A DNA stretch of 64,000 bases from Armatimonadota bacterium (GTDB lineage: Bacteria; Armatimonadota; Fimbriimonadia; Fimbriimonadales; Fimbriimonadaceae): NCBI GenBank assembly GCA_020161505.1, contig JAIUNY010000008.1, positions 1 to 64,000 of the forward strand. The letters run 5' to 3'. The first letter of the stretch is position 1. Each line of letters opens with the position of its first letter. The notes below the pieces were generated by a model. The model made no database searches and had not been told where the DNA came from. It saw only the letters and a program-made list of their open reading frames with translations. Both the position numbers and the translations under genes were made by a program. Shown here piece after piece: positions 25,455-34,199 of the stretch.

Positions 25455-26369
25455 TTAGAGATAGTCCAATTCCCTCAAGAGCCGAGGGGATTGGCGCCAT
25501 TCATCACGGACTTTGACAAAGAGTTCCAAATACACCTTCTGCCCCAAAGTGTCTTCGAGTTCGAGCCTGGCTTCAGTACCGATTTGGCGGAGCATTTGCC
25601 CTTTCTTGCCGATGACAATCGCCTTCTGACCATCTCGTTCCACGAGAATCACGGCTCTGATCAGGGTCTCGCGTTCCTGTTCATCCCACTCTTCGACATA
25701 AGTCGCAACGGCGTGGGGTACTTCCTTTTCGGTGTGATGCAGCACCTTCTCCCGGATGATCTCAGCCGCCAAAAACCGCATGGATTGGTCGGTGTACTCG
25801 TCCTCCGGATAGAACTGCGGATTCTCGGGTAGGTGCTTCAGGAGGGTGCCGATGAGGATTTCAATATTGCGCTCCCGCAGGAGGCTCATCATCACCACTT
25901 CGTCCGGCTCGAAAATCTCCTCGTAAGCGGCGTAGTGCGCTTGGACATCCTCAGCCTTCAACTTGTCCATTTTGTTCAGGACAAGAACGACCGGGGTCTT
26001 GCGTTCCCCTTTCGGTTTGAGGAATCCGGCCGCTCGGAGCATTTCAGCAACGTTTTTGTCCTCAGGCGCTGGCATCCGGCTGACATCAACCACCGGCAGA
26101 ATGACATCCACATCGAACACCGATTGCCGTGCCGCTTCGTTCAGGGTCGCCCCGAGCTTGTGGAGAGGCTTGTGGATACCCGGGGTATCGACAAACACCA
26201 TCTGCCATTTCGGGGTAGTCGCAATGCCGAGAACCCGTTTGCGGGTGGTCTGGGCTTTGTCACTGACAATGCTGACCTTGTGGCCCACCAACGTGTTGAC
26301 AAGGGTGCTTTTGCCGACGTTCGGTTTCCCGACAACGGCAATGACTCCAGCTTGGTGCAAAGTCTCCAT
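25455..26369 (-). CDS. era: GTPase Era
   Basis: GTPase for 16S rRNA maturation and 30S assembly. G1 GKPNVGKSTLVN, G2 SDKAQTTRKRV, G3 FVDTPGIHKP, G4 LVLNKMDKL, and a C-terminal KH domain (EVPHAVATYVEEWDE, AIVIGKKGQMLRQIGTEARLELE, YLELFVKVRDEWR). At 304 residues it is normal. Its ATG follows the stop of the 1,109-residue gene upstream with no gap (TAGATG), so it is translated from the same message. Convergent with pyrC. Confidence 0.95.
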   Translation of the reverse strand: METLHQAGVIAVVGKPNVGKSTLVNTLVGHKVSIVSDKAQTTRKRVLGIATTPKWQMVFVDTPGIHKPLHKLGATLNEAARQSVFDVDVILPVVDVSRMPAPEDKNVAEMLRAAGFLKPKGERKTPVVLVLNKMDKLKAEDVQAHYAAYEEIFEPDEVVMMSLLRERNIEILIGTLLKHLPENPQFYPEDEYTDQSMRFLAAEIIREKVLHHTEKEVPHAVATYVEEWDEQERETLIRAVILVERDGQKAIVIGKKGQMLRQIGTEARLELEDTLGQKVYLELFVKVRDEWRQSPRLLRELDYL

Positions 26370-29300
26370 CTATTCTCGCTTGCGGAAGAGGACGCTCACA
26401 CCCGTGTCGCCAAAGGCTTCCTTCGGGGCTCCGTTGTCGTCCGAGTCTCGTCCGCCACCGCGTCGACGGCGACGACGGCGTCGGCGACTGCTGGAATCGT
26501 CTCCGCTTTCCTCGGAGCCTTCTTCCACGAGCGGGCCATCGAGATCGACCATGGAAGGCTTAAGGAGCAGGTCATCCGCCAGCTCCTCACTCCACGTTTC
26601 TTCCACCCACTCATCCAGCTTCATGATCTGTACGTCAAAGTGCACCGAATCCCAACGCAGAGTGTTTTCCTCGCGATGGATCGGCTCGGTGATGGTGGTC
26701 AGCGTGGTCAGATCGGCCTTCACAATCGTGCTGACTTCGCCCATCGGCCCGATCACAAAGGTATGGGTTGAGCCATCGACCGCCTTGAACTTGACCGCGC
26801 TATTCTCGACCGGCATGTAGTCGCGCGCCTCGATATCGTAAGCCACCCAGTTGCTCGGGAGCATGATCGTGCGCTGCCCAGTTCCACTGCAGTGAACCGT
26901 CAGGAACGGCGGCGTGACATGAACCAGATCGTTCTCGAAGCTCCACACGTGGGCTCCGGCGAACTGCCCCAAGGCGCGGAAGAATCCTGGGCTGGTGACC
27001 GGCTCTCCGAGGAACACGCTTCGCCAACGCTCATCCGGCTTGTCCCCGGGGAAATCTCGGACAACAAAGCTCGGGAGGCCCGTCGCGGTGTACTCGCCCA
27101 GAACGCGCGCTTCTTCCGGAATCGCGAAGTAGCTTGGCTCCAGCTGCCCACCCCGGGCGAGATCCTCGGCATTCAGGTGCCGACCAAGATCGTCGCGAGA
27201 GTTGAGCAGGGTGGTGCCGCTCTTGCAGTTGTACGGCTGAGGCCGCAGGGCAATCCCCGTGACTTCGCGCACGCGCTCCAGACTCTCCCGCCCCGCTTCA
27301 AACAGGCCAGCGCTATAGAGCCAGAACAGGGTTTTGCTATCTCTTTGGAGTCGCGACTTGATGGCACTCCGGACTTCTGGCCGGATATCCCAAGCATTGA
27401 CGAAGACGTAGAGTCGGCTTTCCGGGAAGTTCTCACGGTGGGCAAGGTCACTGAGAAGATAGAAGCCCACACTGAGCCCCGATCTCAAAATCGACTCCCG
27501 CACCTGCTGCACCAGCACCTCGAATGCACGGGGATCGGTGAGATAGGTCAGCGATCGCTCATCAATGAACAAAGCGACATCGGGCGATTGCTGAGGCACG
27601 GCAAGGCGTCGCAGCAGGGCATCGTGGATGTGCTTGGCTCGTTCCCAGATGCCGGGAGAGTTCAGCCAGCCTGCACCGTAGGTATCCATCCAAATGACAC
27701 CGCCGTTGTGGGCAAGGGCTCCGCCCGCGCCGCGCCAGTGGGCGCTTTCCAGGGCCTGAGGCGTCTTCATCACCGGGATGCCATCTGCGATCTCAGCCCG
27801 ACCACTGATCGGAGTCTTGAAATCCTCCTCGCTCATGAACATCTTGCCGTTGAGGGCGAAGCTGTCCACCGGGAACGGGAAGGCCGCACTGCCCCCTGGC
27901 TCTCGATCCGAGTAGCTAGGCGGGCCAGCGATGTAGTCGAGATCGGGGCAGCGAAGCAGCTTGCCCAGTGACAAGTGACCAGAGTAAGGGTGCGACCACT
28001 CGAAGGTGTAGCCGTAGCTGACGCCCGTCAGATAGTCTCCCGAAGAGGCCTTGCGGATCGTGTAGCAAAGGTCGGCAATTCGGTCAACAATCGAGTCGCT
28101 GACAAACAGGTGGTAGTCGATCCAGCGGCGCGACTTGCGGTCGGTCCGCACAAACGCATCAGATTCCAGACCTTCCGAAATCAGAGGAATCTCGACCGTG
28201 TCGAACGTGACTCCGCCATCGAACCACGCTGCGCGCAACGTGACATTGTCGTTTCGGTATCGGTGTCGCAGCCAGAGCCGGAATTTGAGCTTGGCGGCTT
28301 CGCTGGTGTCGTAGCCCTCGCTCTCGTCCTGGAACCACTCGCCTTGATCCAAGTGGATCCCGAGGATTCGGTCGCTGAGCTTGCTCGTTCGCAGCTTTTC
28401 AATAAGCTGAGCAAGCGATGCATCCGCTTCGCCCCAATACTCGTCATCGCAGACGCTGGGGTCTGCTTGTTGATTCTTCTGATCGCGATAGCTGGCGACG
28501 GGGAACTTCTGCATCCACCCGTCTTCTGGCTTGATCGAAAGCCGAAGGATGATCTTGGCATCTGGAGCCGCAGAAGCGATTTCCGAGACGGCATTTTCGA
28601 CCTGGTAAAGCGTGGTGCCGACTTCCTCTTGGTTCACTCGCAAGGTGGTCAGGACGCTGAACAAGCTAATCCCATTGTCGCTTGCCGCGCGGACTTCCTC
28701 CATCACGAGGCTCCGTCGGGAGTGATCCGAGTAGTCAGCGTGGAAAATGATCGGGCTGAGAATCGTCTTGTTGTGAACCAGCACCGGCTGGCCATTTTGC
28801 AGGATCACCTGCGGGGCATCCTCCCGCCGGGAAATCGGTTCTCGCACGATGGGTGCAGGGGCCTTGAGAGCCTCTGGCTCAGGTGTCGAGTCTTCTTCCT
28901 CGTCCGCTCGAGCGCGGAAGGTTGCCCCTTCCGGAATCGCGGCAGCTGCGGTGATCTCAGTGTCTCGTCGATCGCGGCGCTTGCGTGTGCGGCTTCGGCG
29001 TGGAGCTCGACCGGATTCACCGTCAACGGATTCGTCTTCCGATTCTTCGCCCTCGGAAACCGGCATCGGAGCCGAACCAGCGGCCCGCCATTCAAGAATC
29101 GCCACGAGACCAAATTCGTCTTCCAGCGAGAAATCAGGATCAGGTGTGCCGACGGTCGCAATCGCCGGAGCCGATTTCTTGCCGCGCTCGCGGCGATCTT
29201 CCTTGAACTTCCTCGTGCGGAATCCTGCCGGTTCTGGCGCCGACTCCTGCTCGCCTCGCGGATAATTCTCTTCTCGAGCTGGCGCAGAATCTGCCGATTT

Positions 29301-29699
29301 GCTGCGCCAGGAAAGAGTAAATAGTTCCTCGCCCGTATCAGGGTCTTGGGTGAACACTTCATCGCTCTGAACCGTGGTCGGCTTCGGAGCGGGTTTGCTC
29401 TCCGTCTTCGCCCGGGTTGCTCGCTTCGGCTTCGCGGGCGCAGCTTCTTCGGCTGCCTCCACGAGCGACGGCTGATCCTCGGCGACAACTGCGGCTCTCT
29501 TCGCTCGCGGGGCGCGCTTGGGCTTTGCCGGTTCCTTGACGGGAGCGGGAGCCGAAGACTCAACGGTCTGAAGAATCTCTTCAGCGGTGCGTCGACGTCG
29601 GCGGGGAGTTGGAGTCTCTTCCGATTCAGAAGAGGTCGTGGTCAAAACTTCTTCAGGAGAAGTCGATTCAGAAACGGTTTTCGGTTTTCTTGTGCGCAT
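26370..29699 (-). CDS. Large glycosidase-like barrel protein between disordered charged arms
   Basis: A 1,109-residue protein, start ATG 29699 (MRTRKPKTVSEST). Residues 1-300 are low-complexity, rich in A, P, K, R and E (PAKPKRAPRAKRAA, RTRKRRDRRD) and certainly disordered. From about 300 to 1,040 is a folded part resembling GH42/GH35-type beta-galactosidase barrels: LSPIIFHADYSDHSRRS, ILGIHLDQGEWFQDES with a possible acid/base Glu, DYLTGVSYGYTFEWSHPYSG, FMSEEDFKTPISG with a possible nucleophile Glu, and HWRGAGGALAHNGGVIWMD. A beta-sandwich-like end follows. The C-terminus is acidic, then has nine Arg in a row and GGGRDSDDN. No signal peptide. Activity and RNA/DNA binding are inferences. Confidence 0.7.
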   Translation of the reverse strand: MRTRKPKTVSESTSPEEVLTTTSSESEETPTPRRRRRTAEEILQTVESSAPAPVKEPAKPKRAPRAKRAAVVAEDQPSLVEAAEEAAPAKPKRATRAKTESKPAPKPTTVQSDEVFTQDPDTGEELFTLSWRSKSADSAPAREENYPRGEQESAPEPAGFRTRKFKEDRRERGKKSAPAIATVGTPDPDFSLEDEFGLVAILEWRAAGSAPMPVSEGEESEDESVDGESGRAPRRSRTRKRRDRRDTEITAAAAIPEGATFRARADEEEDSTPEPEALKAPAPIVREPISRREDAPQVILQNGQPVLVHNKTILSPIIFHADYSDHSRRSLVMEEVRAASDNGISLFSVLTTLRVNQEEVGTTLYQVENAVSEIASAAPDAKIILRLSIKPEDGWMQKFPVASYRDQKNQQADPSVCDDEYWGEADASLAQLIEKLRTSKLSDRILGIHLDQGEWFQDESEGYDTSEAAKLKFRLWLRHRYRNDNVTLRAAWFDGGVTFDTVEIPLISEGLESDAFVRTDRKSRRWIDYHLFVSDSIVDRIADLCYTIRKASSGDYLTGVSYGYTFEWSHPYSGHLSLGKLLRCPDLDYIAGPPSYSDREPGGSAAFPFPVDSFALNGKMFMSEEDFKTPISGRAEIADGIPVMKTPQALESAHWRGAGGALAHNGGVIWMDTYGAGWLNSPGIWERAKHIHDALLRRLAVPQQSPDVALFIDERSLTYLTDPRAFEVLVQQVRESILRSGLSVGFYLLSDLAHRENFPESRLYVFVNAWDIRPEVRSAIKSRLQRDSKTLFWLYSAGLFEAGRESLERVREVTGIALRPQPYNCKSGTTLLNSRDDLGRHLNAEDLARGGQLEPSYFAIPEEARVLGEYTATGLPSFVVRDFPGDKPDERWRSVFLGEPVTSPGFFRALGQFAGAHVWSFENDLVHVTPPFLTVHCSGTGQRTIMLPSNWVAYDIEARDYMPVENSAVKFKAVDGSTHTFVIGPMGEVSTIVKADLTTLTTITEPIHREENTLRWDSVHFDVQIMKLDEWVEETWSEELADDLLLKPSMVDLDGPLVEEGSEESGDDSSSRRRRRRRRRGGGRDSDDNGAPKEAFGDTGVSVLFRKRE

Positions 29700-29975
29700 C
29701 AGAGGCAGCCAGCTTGTAAAACGATCTCGGTGACCCTTACGGTCGCGGCATGGGGCGGGAGCAGCACTCGATGCAATGGGCGAGCAGTCGCACGAGCGGT
29801 TCAACCGGGCCTTACATGCCTTCCGGTTCACTCATTATGCCGGATCAAGGCGATTAAGCCTGGGGAAAACTGGGTCAGAAACGGCAGATGTCCCAGAATT
29901 CCTCAAGAAATCACCCTGAGAAAAATGCTGGGGGCGACCAATGATCATGCCAAGCCACACGAAAAAGGCACGATC

Positions 29976-31868
29976 ATGAACATCTTCTCGACGATCGGGG
30001 CTACGCCCGGAGTCGCGGAGGCAACTGGATCGACACTCGGAAAGCAATCAGAATCCCCCGAAGCGGGAATCTTTGCCACCGAACTGGAAACGGCGGAAAC
30101 CGCGCTGGTTCCAGGAGTTGAAACAGGTCGTTCTGAGCAGGAAGTAGACCCGAACGGGCTGATTGCCCAGTTGGTCGCGCTGGACCTCCTCGCAACGACA
30201 ACGCCTCAAACCGCGACGGAATCTTTGGAGACCGCGTACAGCGCGTCCCCGACGCTCGGCGTTGTGGCGGTCGAAGCCACTTCTGGCCCAACCCTTTCGC
30301 CAGAGCAGCGCGCGAAGCTTGACCTCCGGGTCAATGACCTCCGCCTCCTCGTCGATCGGACGCCGGAGTCAACCCGCGGTGTGATCAAAAAGGAGAGTGT
30401 CTCACTTGAGCGCCCAACCTTTGACACCTCGGTTCAAGGCATGGTTCGCGATCTCCTGCTGCGCACGGCGGAGCAACTGGGAATCGAAGTGGATCCTGCA
30501 GCGTCCACCGGAGAGCTGGCTGGTCAACTTTTGAAGGGCGCAGAGAAAGCCGGCGTTCAGCCCGAGACTCTCGTCAAGAATCTGAAAAACGCCTTCTCGA
30601 TCGAGTCGGCGGAGCTCAAAGAACCCGCCCGCGCCGCACTTGCCGGATTGATGGCCCAACTCGGACTCAACCTTCAGATGCCCACGGCGTCCCCCGGATT
30701 CACTGCGCAATCGCTTGAACTCGGACCCCAACCCATGAGTAAAGGCCCCGGGAACGTTGGCTATATGGGCACCGGTCAAGGTCGCCCCAACGATCCCGCC
30801 GGTCGGATTCACCCTGGCGCACAAGGTGGATTCATCACGAAAGGCGGTCGCGGATTCCAGACCGGAAGAGGTCAGGGCACAGACCCCGTGACCGTCACCG
30901 GCGACCTGCGCGATTGGGTGCGTCCGATCCCGGTTGCCGTCACCGCATCCGATATCGCCCAGGCGAGCAAGAACATCGAGCAATTCGCGGTGTCGCTCGC
31001 CGGGAAGCAGTCTCTCGCTGTGACCTCTTCGTCCACACTAAAGACTGAATCGGAAGTCCAGGCAATCAACCTGACGACGACGACCGCATCCGAGACGGTA
31101 CCGGCAGCCACCGCCCTGAGCAACGGCGAACCGAGCGGTCAAGAAGGACGAAACTCTGCGGGAGCCCATGCACGTGAAGTGGACTCCGAGAACTTTAGCC
31201 TCAACCTCGCTGGAAGTCGCGTGATAGAAGTCGGCGACCAGGCGAAGAGCCCGACGACGGTATCTGGTTCTGGGTTGCTCACGGCAGAGTCCACGATCCT
31301 CGATATCGACGAAAGCACGGAAATCAGCACGGACACGAGCAGCGGTGATGCCTCTGCCGCCGAGCTTGGCTTCGATGACATCTCCGGTCCGACCGCGATC
31401 TCACGATCTGAGTCCAAGGAAATCAAGGAAGGCATTGATCGTGGAATCCGCGAATCAACCGAAGCGCTGATGAAGATGGCGGAAGAACGCCGCCCAGGCC
31501 AGGTGACCGTCCGCATGATGCCCGAGGATCTCGGGATTATTGAGGTGACGCTCAGCCAATTCGGGAGCCGATTCGACATCGATGTCAACGCGACGGATGA
31601 TCGAGTTCGAGCGAGCATGAGCGCGCATCGAGGTGATCTCGTCCAGAACTTAGAAACGCGCGGCGTCAGTGTCGGGAACTTCAATGTGGGTGACCAGACG
31701 AAAGGCGACATGACGAATCAGCAGCAGCGCCAGCAACAGGAAAACCTGATGCGAGAAGACCTGCAGCGCGCGGCGAACCTGAATAGCTGGGAAACCTCCG
31801 CTCCGATTTCAACCCCTGCCCCGTCCTATGCTGTGGCGAATCGCCAAGCGGTGGATGTGACGGCCTGA
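29976..31868 (+). CDS. fliK: Flagellar hook-length control protein FliK-like
   Basis: A 630-residue protein. The long N-terminal part is Ser/Thr/Gly/Glu-rich and poorly conserved, as usual for FliK. The C-terminal Flg_hook domain (about residues 505-575) is clear: RRPGQVTVRMMPEDLGIIEV, FGSRFDIDVNATDDRVRAS, RGDLVQNLETRGVSVGNFNV. A glutamine-rich tail follows. ATG 29976 (MNIFSTIGATPG) is chosen; an ATG 52 bp upstream is also in frame. It switches export from hook to filament subunits. First gene of a four-gene hook block; 19 bp before flgD. Confidence 0.85.
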   Translation: MNIFSTIGATPGVAEATGSTLGKQSESPEAGIFATELETAETALVPGVETGRSEQEVDPNGLIAQLVALDLLATTTPQTATESLETAYSASPTLGVVAVEATSGPTLSPEQRAKLDLRVNDLRLLVDRTPESTRGVIKKESVSLERPTFDTSVQGMVRDLLLRTAEQLGIEVDPAASTGELAGQLLKGAEKAGVQPETLVKNLKNAFSIESAELKEPARAALAGLMAQLGLNLQMPTASPGFTAQSLELGPQPMSKGPGNVGYMGTGQGRPNDPAGRIHPGAQGGFITKGGRGFQTGRGQGTDPVTVTGDLRDWVRPIPVAVTASDIAQASKNIEQFAVSLAGKQSLAVTSSSTLKTESEVQAINLTTTTASETVPAATALSNGEPSGQEGRNSAGAHAREVDSENFSLNLAGSRVIEVGDQAKSPTTVSGSGLLTAESTILDIDESTEISTDTSSGDASAAELGFDDISGPTAISRSESKEIKEGIDRGIRESTEALMKMAEERRPGQVTVRMMPEDLGIIEVTLSQFGSRFDIDVNATDDRVRASMSAHRGDLVQNLETRGVSVGNFNVGDQTKGDMTNQQQRQQQENLMREDLQRAANLNSWETSAPISTPAPSYAVANRQAVDVTA

Positions 31869-31887
31869 CCACGGAAATTCAAAAACA

Positions 31888-32319
31888 ATGAGTATCAACA
31901 TCACAGCCGATCAGACGGGTAAGAATACTTACACCAATATGGGTGGACAAGCCGTTAAGAAAAGTGAACTGGATATGAACACTTTTCTGCGGTTGCTGAC
32001 CGTCCAGCTTGCAAACCAAAATCCACTTGAACCGATGAATGACCGGGACTTCTTCGCCCAGATGGCGCAGCTTGGTCAAGTCGAAGGTATGGACGAACTC
32101 AAAGCTGGCATGGAGACCATGAACGCCTCCGCCATGCTCGGGAAGACCGTCACCGCTGTTCGTCCCATGACCGATGTCAACTCCGGTGGGGTTAACTCGT
32201 TGGTGACCGGAACCGTGGATCGAATGACCGTTCGCGACGGCAAGCGCATTGTTGGTATCAAAGAGGACAACGGTGGCATTGTCGAAGTTGAAATGTCGGC
32301 GATCCGCGAAATTAGATAA
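31888..32319 (+). CDS. flgD: Flagellar hook capping protein FlgD
   Basis: Cap on which hook subunits polymerise. A 143-residue short form with the conserved N-terminal signature DMNTFLRLLTVQLANQNPLEPMNDRDFFAQMAQLGQVEGMDEL, and a short C-terminal part (AMLGKTVTAV, NSLVTGTVDRMTV, GIKEDNGGIVEVEMSAI). The tudor/Fn3-like domain of longer FlgD proteins is absent, as in several Gram-positive and deep-branching species. Start and spacing fit co-expression with fliK and the following gene. Confidence 0.9.
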   Translation: MSINITADQTGKNTYTNMGGQAVKKSELDMNTFLRLLTVQLANQNPLEPMNDRDFFAQMAQLGQVEGMDELKAGMETMNASAMLGKTVTAVRPMTDVNSGGVNSLVTGTVDRMTVRDGKRIVGIKEDNGGIVEVEMSAIREIR

Positions 32320-32327
32320 GAACTCTC

Positions 32328-32696
32328 ATGAGTAGTCCGATTCAGAACAATAAGGTTCACGACCTGCTCTCGGCAAGGTCGGTGACCCCGACTAAGCCGA
32401 CTCAGCAGGGAAGTGGGCCAGACTTCCAAGCGATCCTTGCGGATCGACTGAAAGTCAGCAACCACGCTAAAACAAGGCTCGAAAGTCGCGAAATTGCCCT
32501 CGATGCCGACAAGTGGGAGCGCGTGCTCCAGGGCGTTGAAAAGGCCGCCGAAAAAGGTGCCAAAGAATCCCTCGTGATGGTGGATGATGTGGCCCTGGTT
32601 GTTAGCGTGAAGAACCGCACCGTGATCACAGCCGTCGATCAGAATCATCTGAAAGAAAATGTGTTCACAAATATCGACTCTGCCGTGATTGTTTAA
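32328..32696 (+). CDS. Flagellar operon protein, TIGR02530 type
   Basis: A 122-residue protein found between flgD and flgE in many flagellar operons. The C-terminal half has the family pattern VSNHAKTRLESREIALDADKW, VEKAAEKGAKESLVMVDDVAL, VSVKNRTVITAVDQ and ends VFTNIDSAVIV. The N-terminal part is a proline/threonine-rich linker. Biochemical role unknown; the context suggests hook assembly. It starts 8 bp after flgD. Confidence 0.88.
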   Translation: MSSPIQNNKVHDLLSARSVTPTKPTQQGSGPDFQAILADRLKVSNHAKTRLESREIALDADKWERVLQGVEKAAEKGAKESLVMVDDVALVVSVKNRTVITAVDQNHLKENVFTNIDSAVIV

Positions 32697-32745
32697 CCAC
32701 AATCGCCCGACAATAAACAGTAACACTGTGGGCCAAGAGAGGTGG

Positions 32746-32780
32746 TCTCTGAGAAAGTTCTCAGAGAGCTTCGACGAAGC
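32746..32780 (+). promoter_or_regulatory. Paired hairpins in the flgE leader
   Basis: A strong stem (TCTCTGAGAA at 32746-32755 with TTCTCAGAGA at 32758-32767; the innermost pairs must open to form a loop) is followed at once by a second one (GCTTC-GAC-GAAGC, 32768-32780). Neither has a T-run, so they are not classical terminators. They lie 51 bp before the flgE start in the only sizeable gap of the hook block and could control mRNA stability or translation. Confidence 0.45.
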
Positions 32781-32830
32781 GAGAAACGCGTAGTCTTCCT
32801 CACAAGTGTTGCAAGTGATCTGAGGAGAAT

Positions 32831-34084
32831 ATGCTTCAAGCCATGCTCGCTGGCGTCGCCAGCATCAAAGCGCAACAAACGCGCATGAACGTCATCGGCA
32901 ACAACCTTGCCAACGTCAACACAACTGCATATAAGGGAAGCCGGGTGACTTTCCAGGATATGCTTGCTCAAACCATGCGCGGTGCTTCCCGCCCGACCGA
33001 TCGCTTGGGTGGTACCAACGCCATTCAGTTTGGCCTTGGTGTGTTGGTGGCTGGTACCGATATCAACACGGAGCAAGGCTCTCTCAACGCGACCAACCGA
33101 CCAACCGACTTTGCCATCCAAGGGAACGGCTTCTTTATGGTGAGCAATGGAGATCGGATTGCCTACACCCGAGATGGTTCGTTCGACCTTGATGCGGCAG
33201 GTGATCTTGTCCACCGCGCCACCGGTGAGCGACTCATGGGATGGACGGCTGACCAAGCGACGGGCGAGATCAACACGAATGCCCCCGTCACCCCTGGCTC
33301 GGCGGTGCGAATCCCGATTGGTGCCCGAACCGCAGTTCAGGAAACGACTGTCGTCAACTGGGCGGGAAACTTAGATAGCCGTGAGATGAACCAGGCGGGG
33401 CTGGCAAGTACCAGTAGCATCGTGCGAGTCTTTGACTCGCTCGGCGGCTCGCACGATGTCACCTTGACCCTGACTGAGACCGCCACTCCGAACGAGTGGG
33501 CATGGACCACGACCGGTGCGAACGGCACGACTACGACTGGCTCCGGCACGCTAGTGTTTAACCCGGCGGATGGTAAGTTGGTCTCCGGTTCACCAGGCCC
33601 GATCGTCGTGACGCCCCCCGCAGCGAGCGGTGTGGCCGCCTTCAACATCGACCTGAACTTTGGCTCCGTCAGCCAACTTGCCACCGATATGCAGGTTCAA
33701 GCAAGCTCACAAAACGGTTTCGAACCTGGCTCGCTGAGCTCGTTCTCCGTGAACCCAGACGGCGTGATCACCGGTCTCTACACAAACGGTCTGACCCGAC
33801 CGCTCGGTCAAATCGCCTCCGCAATCTTCCCGAACGCGAACGGTCTGGAACGACAGGGCAGCAACCTGTGGCGAAACACGGATAACTCCGGCATCCCGGT
33901 TGTGGGAACCCCGCGAACTGGTGGTCGAGGTCAGATCAACGCTGGCTTCCTTGAGCAGTCAAACGTCGACATTGGAAACGAGTTCACCGATCTCATCATC
34001 ACGCAGCGCGGCTTCCAAGCGAACACCCGCGTCGTCACGACGGTTGATGAAATGCTCCAAGATCTGATCAACATGAAGCGCTAA
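32831..34084 (+). CDS. flgE: Flagellar hook protein FlgE
   Basis: Structural subunit of the flagellar hook, 417 residues. The N-terminal rod/hook signature is MNVIGNNLANVNTTAYKGSR; then FQDMLAQTM, the FlgE/F/G-type IQGNGFFMVSNGDRIAYTRDGSF, a variable Thr/Gly-rich middle domain and the C-terminal LEQSNVDIGNEFTDLIITQRGF and QANTRVVTTVDEMLQDLINMKR. FlgF or FlgG would be shorter. Preceded by a GAGGAG ribosome binding site and closed by a strong terminator at 34108. Confidence 0.93.
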   Translation: MLQAMLAGVASIKAQQTRMNVIGNNLANVNTTAYKGSRVTFQDMLAQTMRGASRPTDRLGGTNAIQFGLGVLVAGTDINTEQGSLNATNRPTDFAIQGNGFFMVSNGDRIAYTRDGSFDLDAAGDLVHRATGERLMGWTADQATGEINTNAPVTPGSAVRIPIGARTAVQETTVVNWAGNLDSREMNQAGLASTSSIVRVFDSLGGSHDVTLTLTETATPNEWAWTTTGANGTTTTGSGTLVFNPADGKLVSGSPGPIVVTPPAASGVAAFNIDLNFGSVSQLATDMQVQASSQNGFEPGSLSSFSVNPDGVITGLYTNGLTRPLGQIASAIFPNANGLERQGSNLWRNTDNSGIPVVGTPRTGGRGQINAGFLEQSNVDIGNEFTDLIITQRGFQANTRVVTTVDEMLQDLINMKR

Positions 34085-34107
34085 TCTTAGCACTGCGTTG
34101 GTGAGGT

Positions 34108-34150
34108 GATCCTCCGCTCGGCATCGTTCCGGGCGGAGGATCGTTTTTTT
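34108..34150 (+). terminator. Rho-independent terminator of the hook operon
   Basis: Stem GATCCTCCGC (34108-34117) with GCGGAGGATC (34133-34142), a 15-nt loop, then GTTTTTTT. It lies 24 bp after the flgE stop and ends the flagellar block. Confidence 0.93.
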
Positions 34151-34199
34151 GCTGGGAACTGGATTTCCCGTGATTCGGTATACATTTTTCGTCCCAAAC

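Noticed and set aside
26440-26500. Arg-codon repeat as a DNA microsatellite or CRISPR-like repeat
   Set aside because: The codons vary (CGC, CGA, CGT), the repeat is only at protein level, and there are no spacers.
32697-32830. Known riboswitch in the flgE leader
   Set aside because: Two simple hairpins are seen, but no conserved aptamer core (for example of the cyclic-di-GMP type) could be traced.
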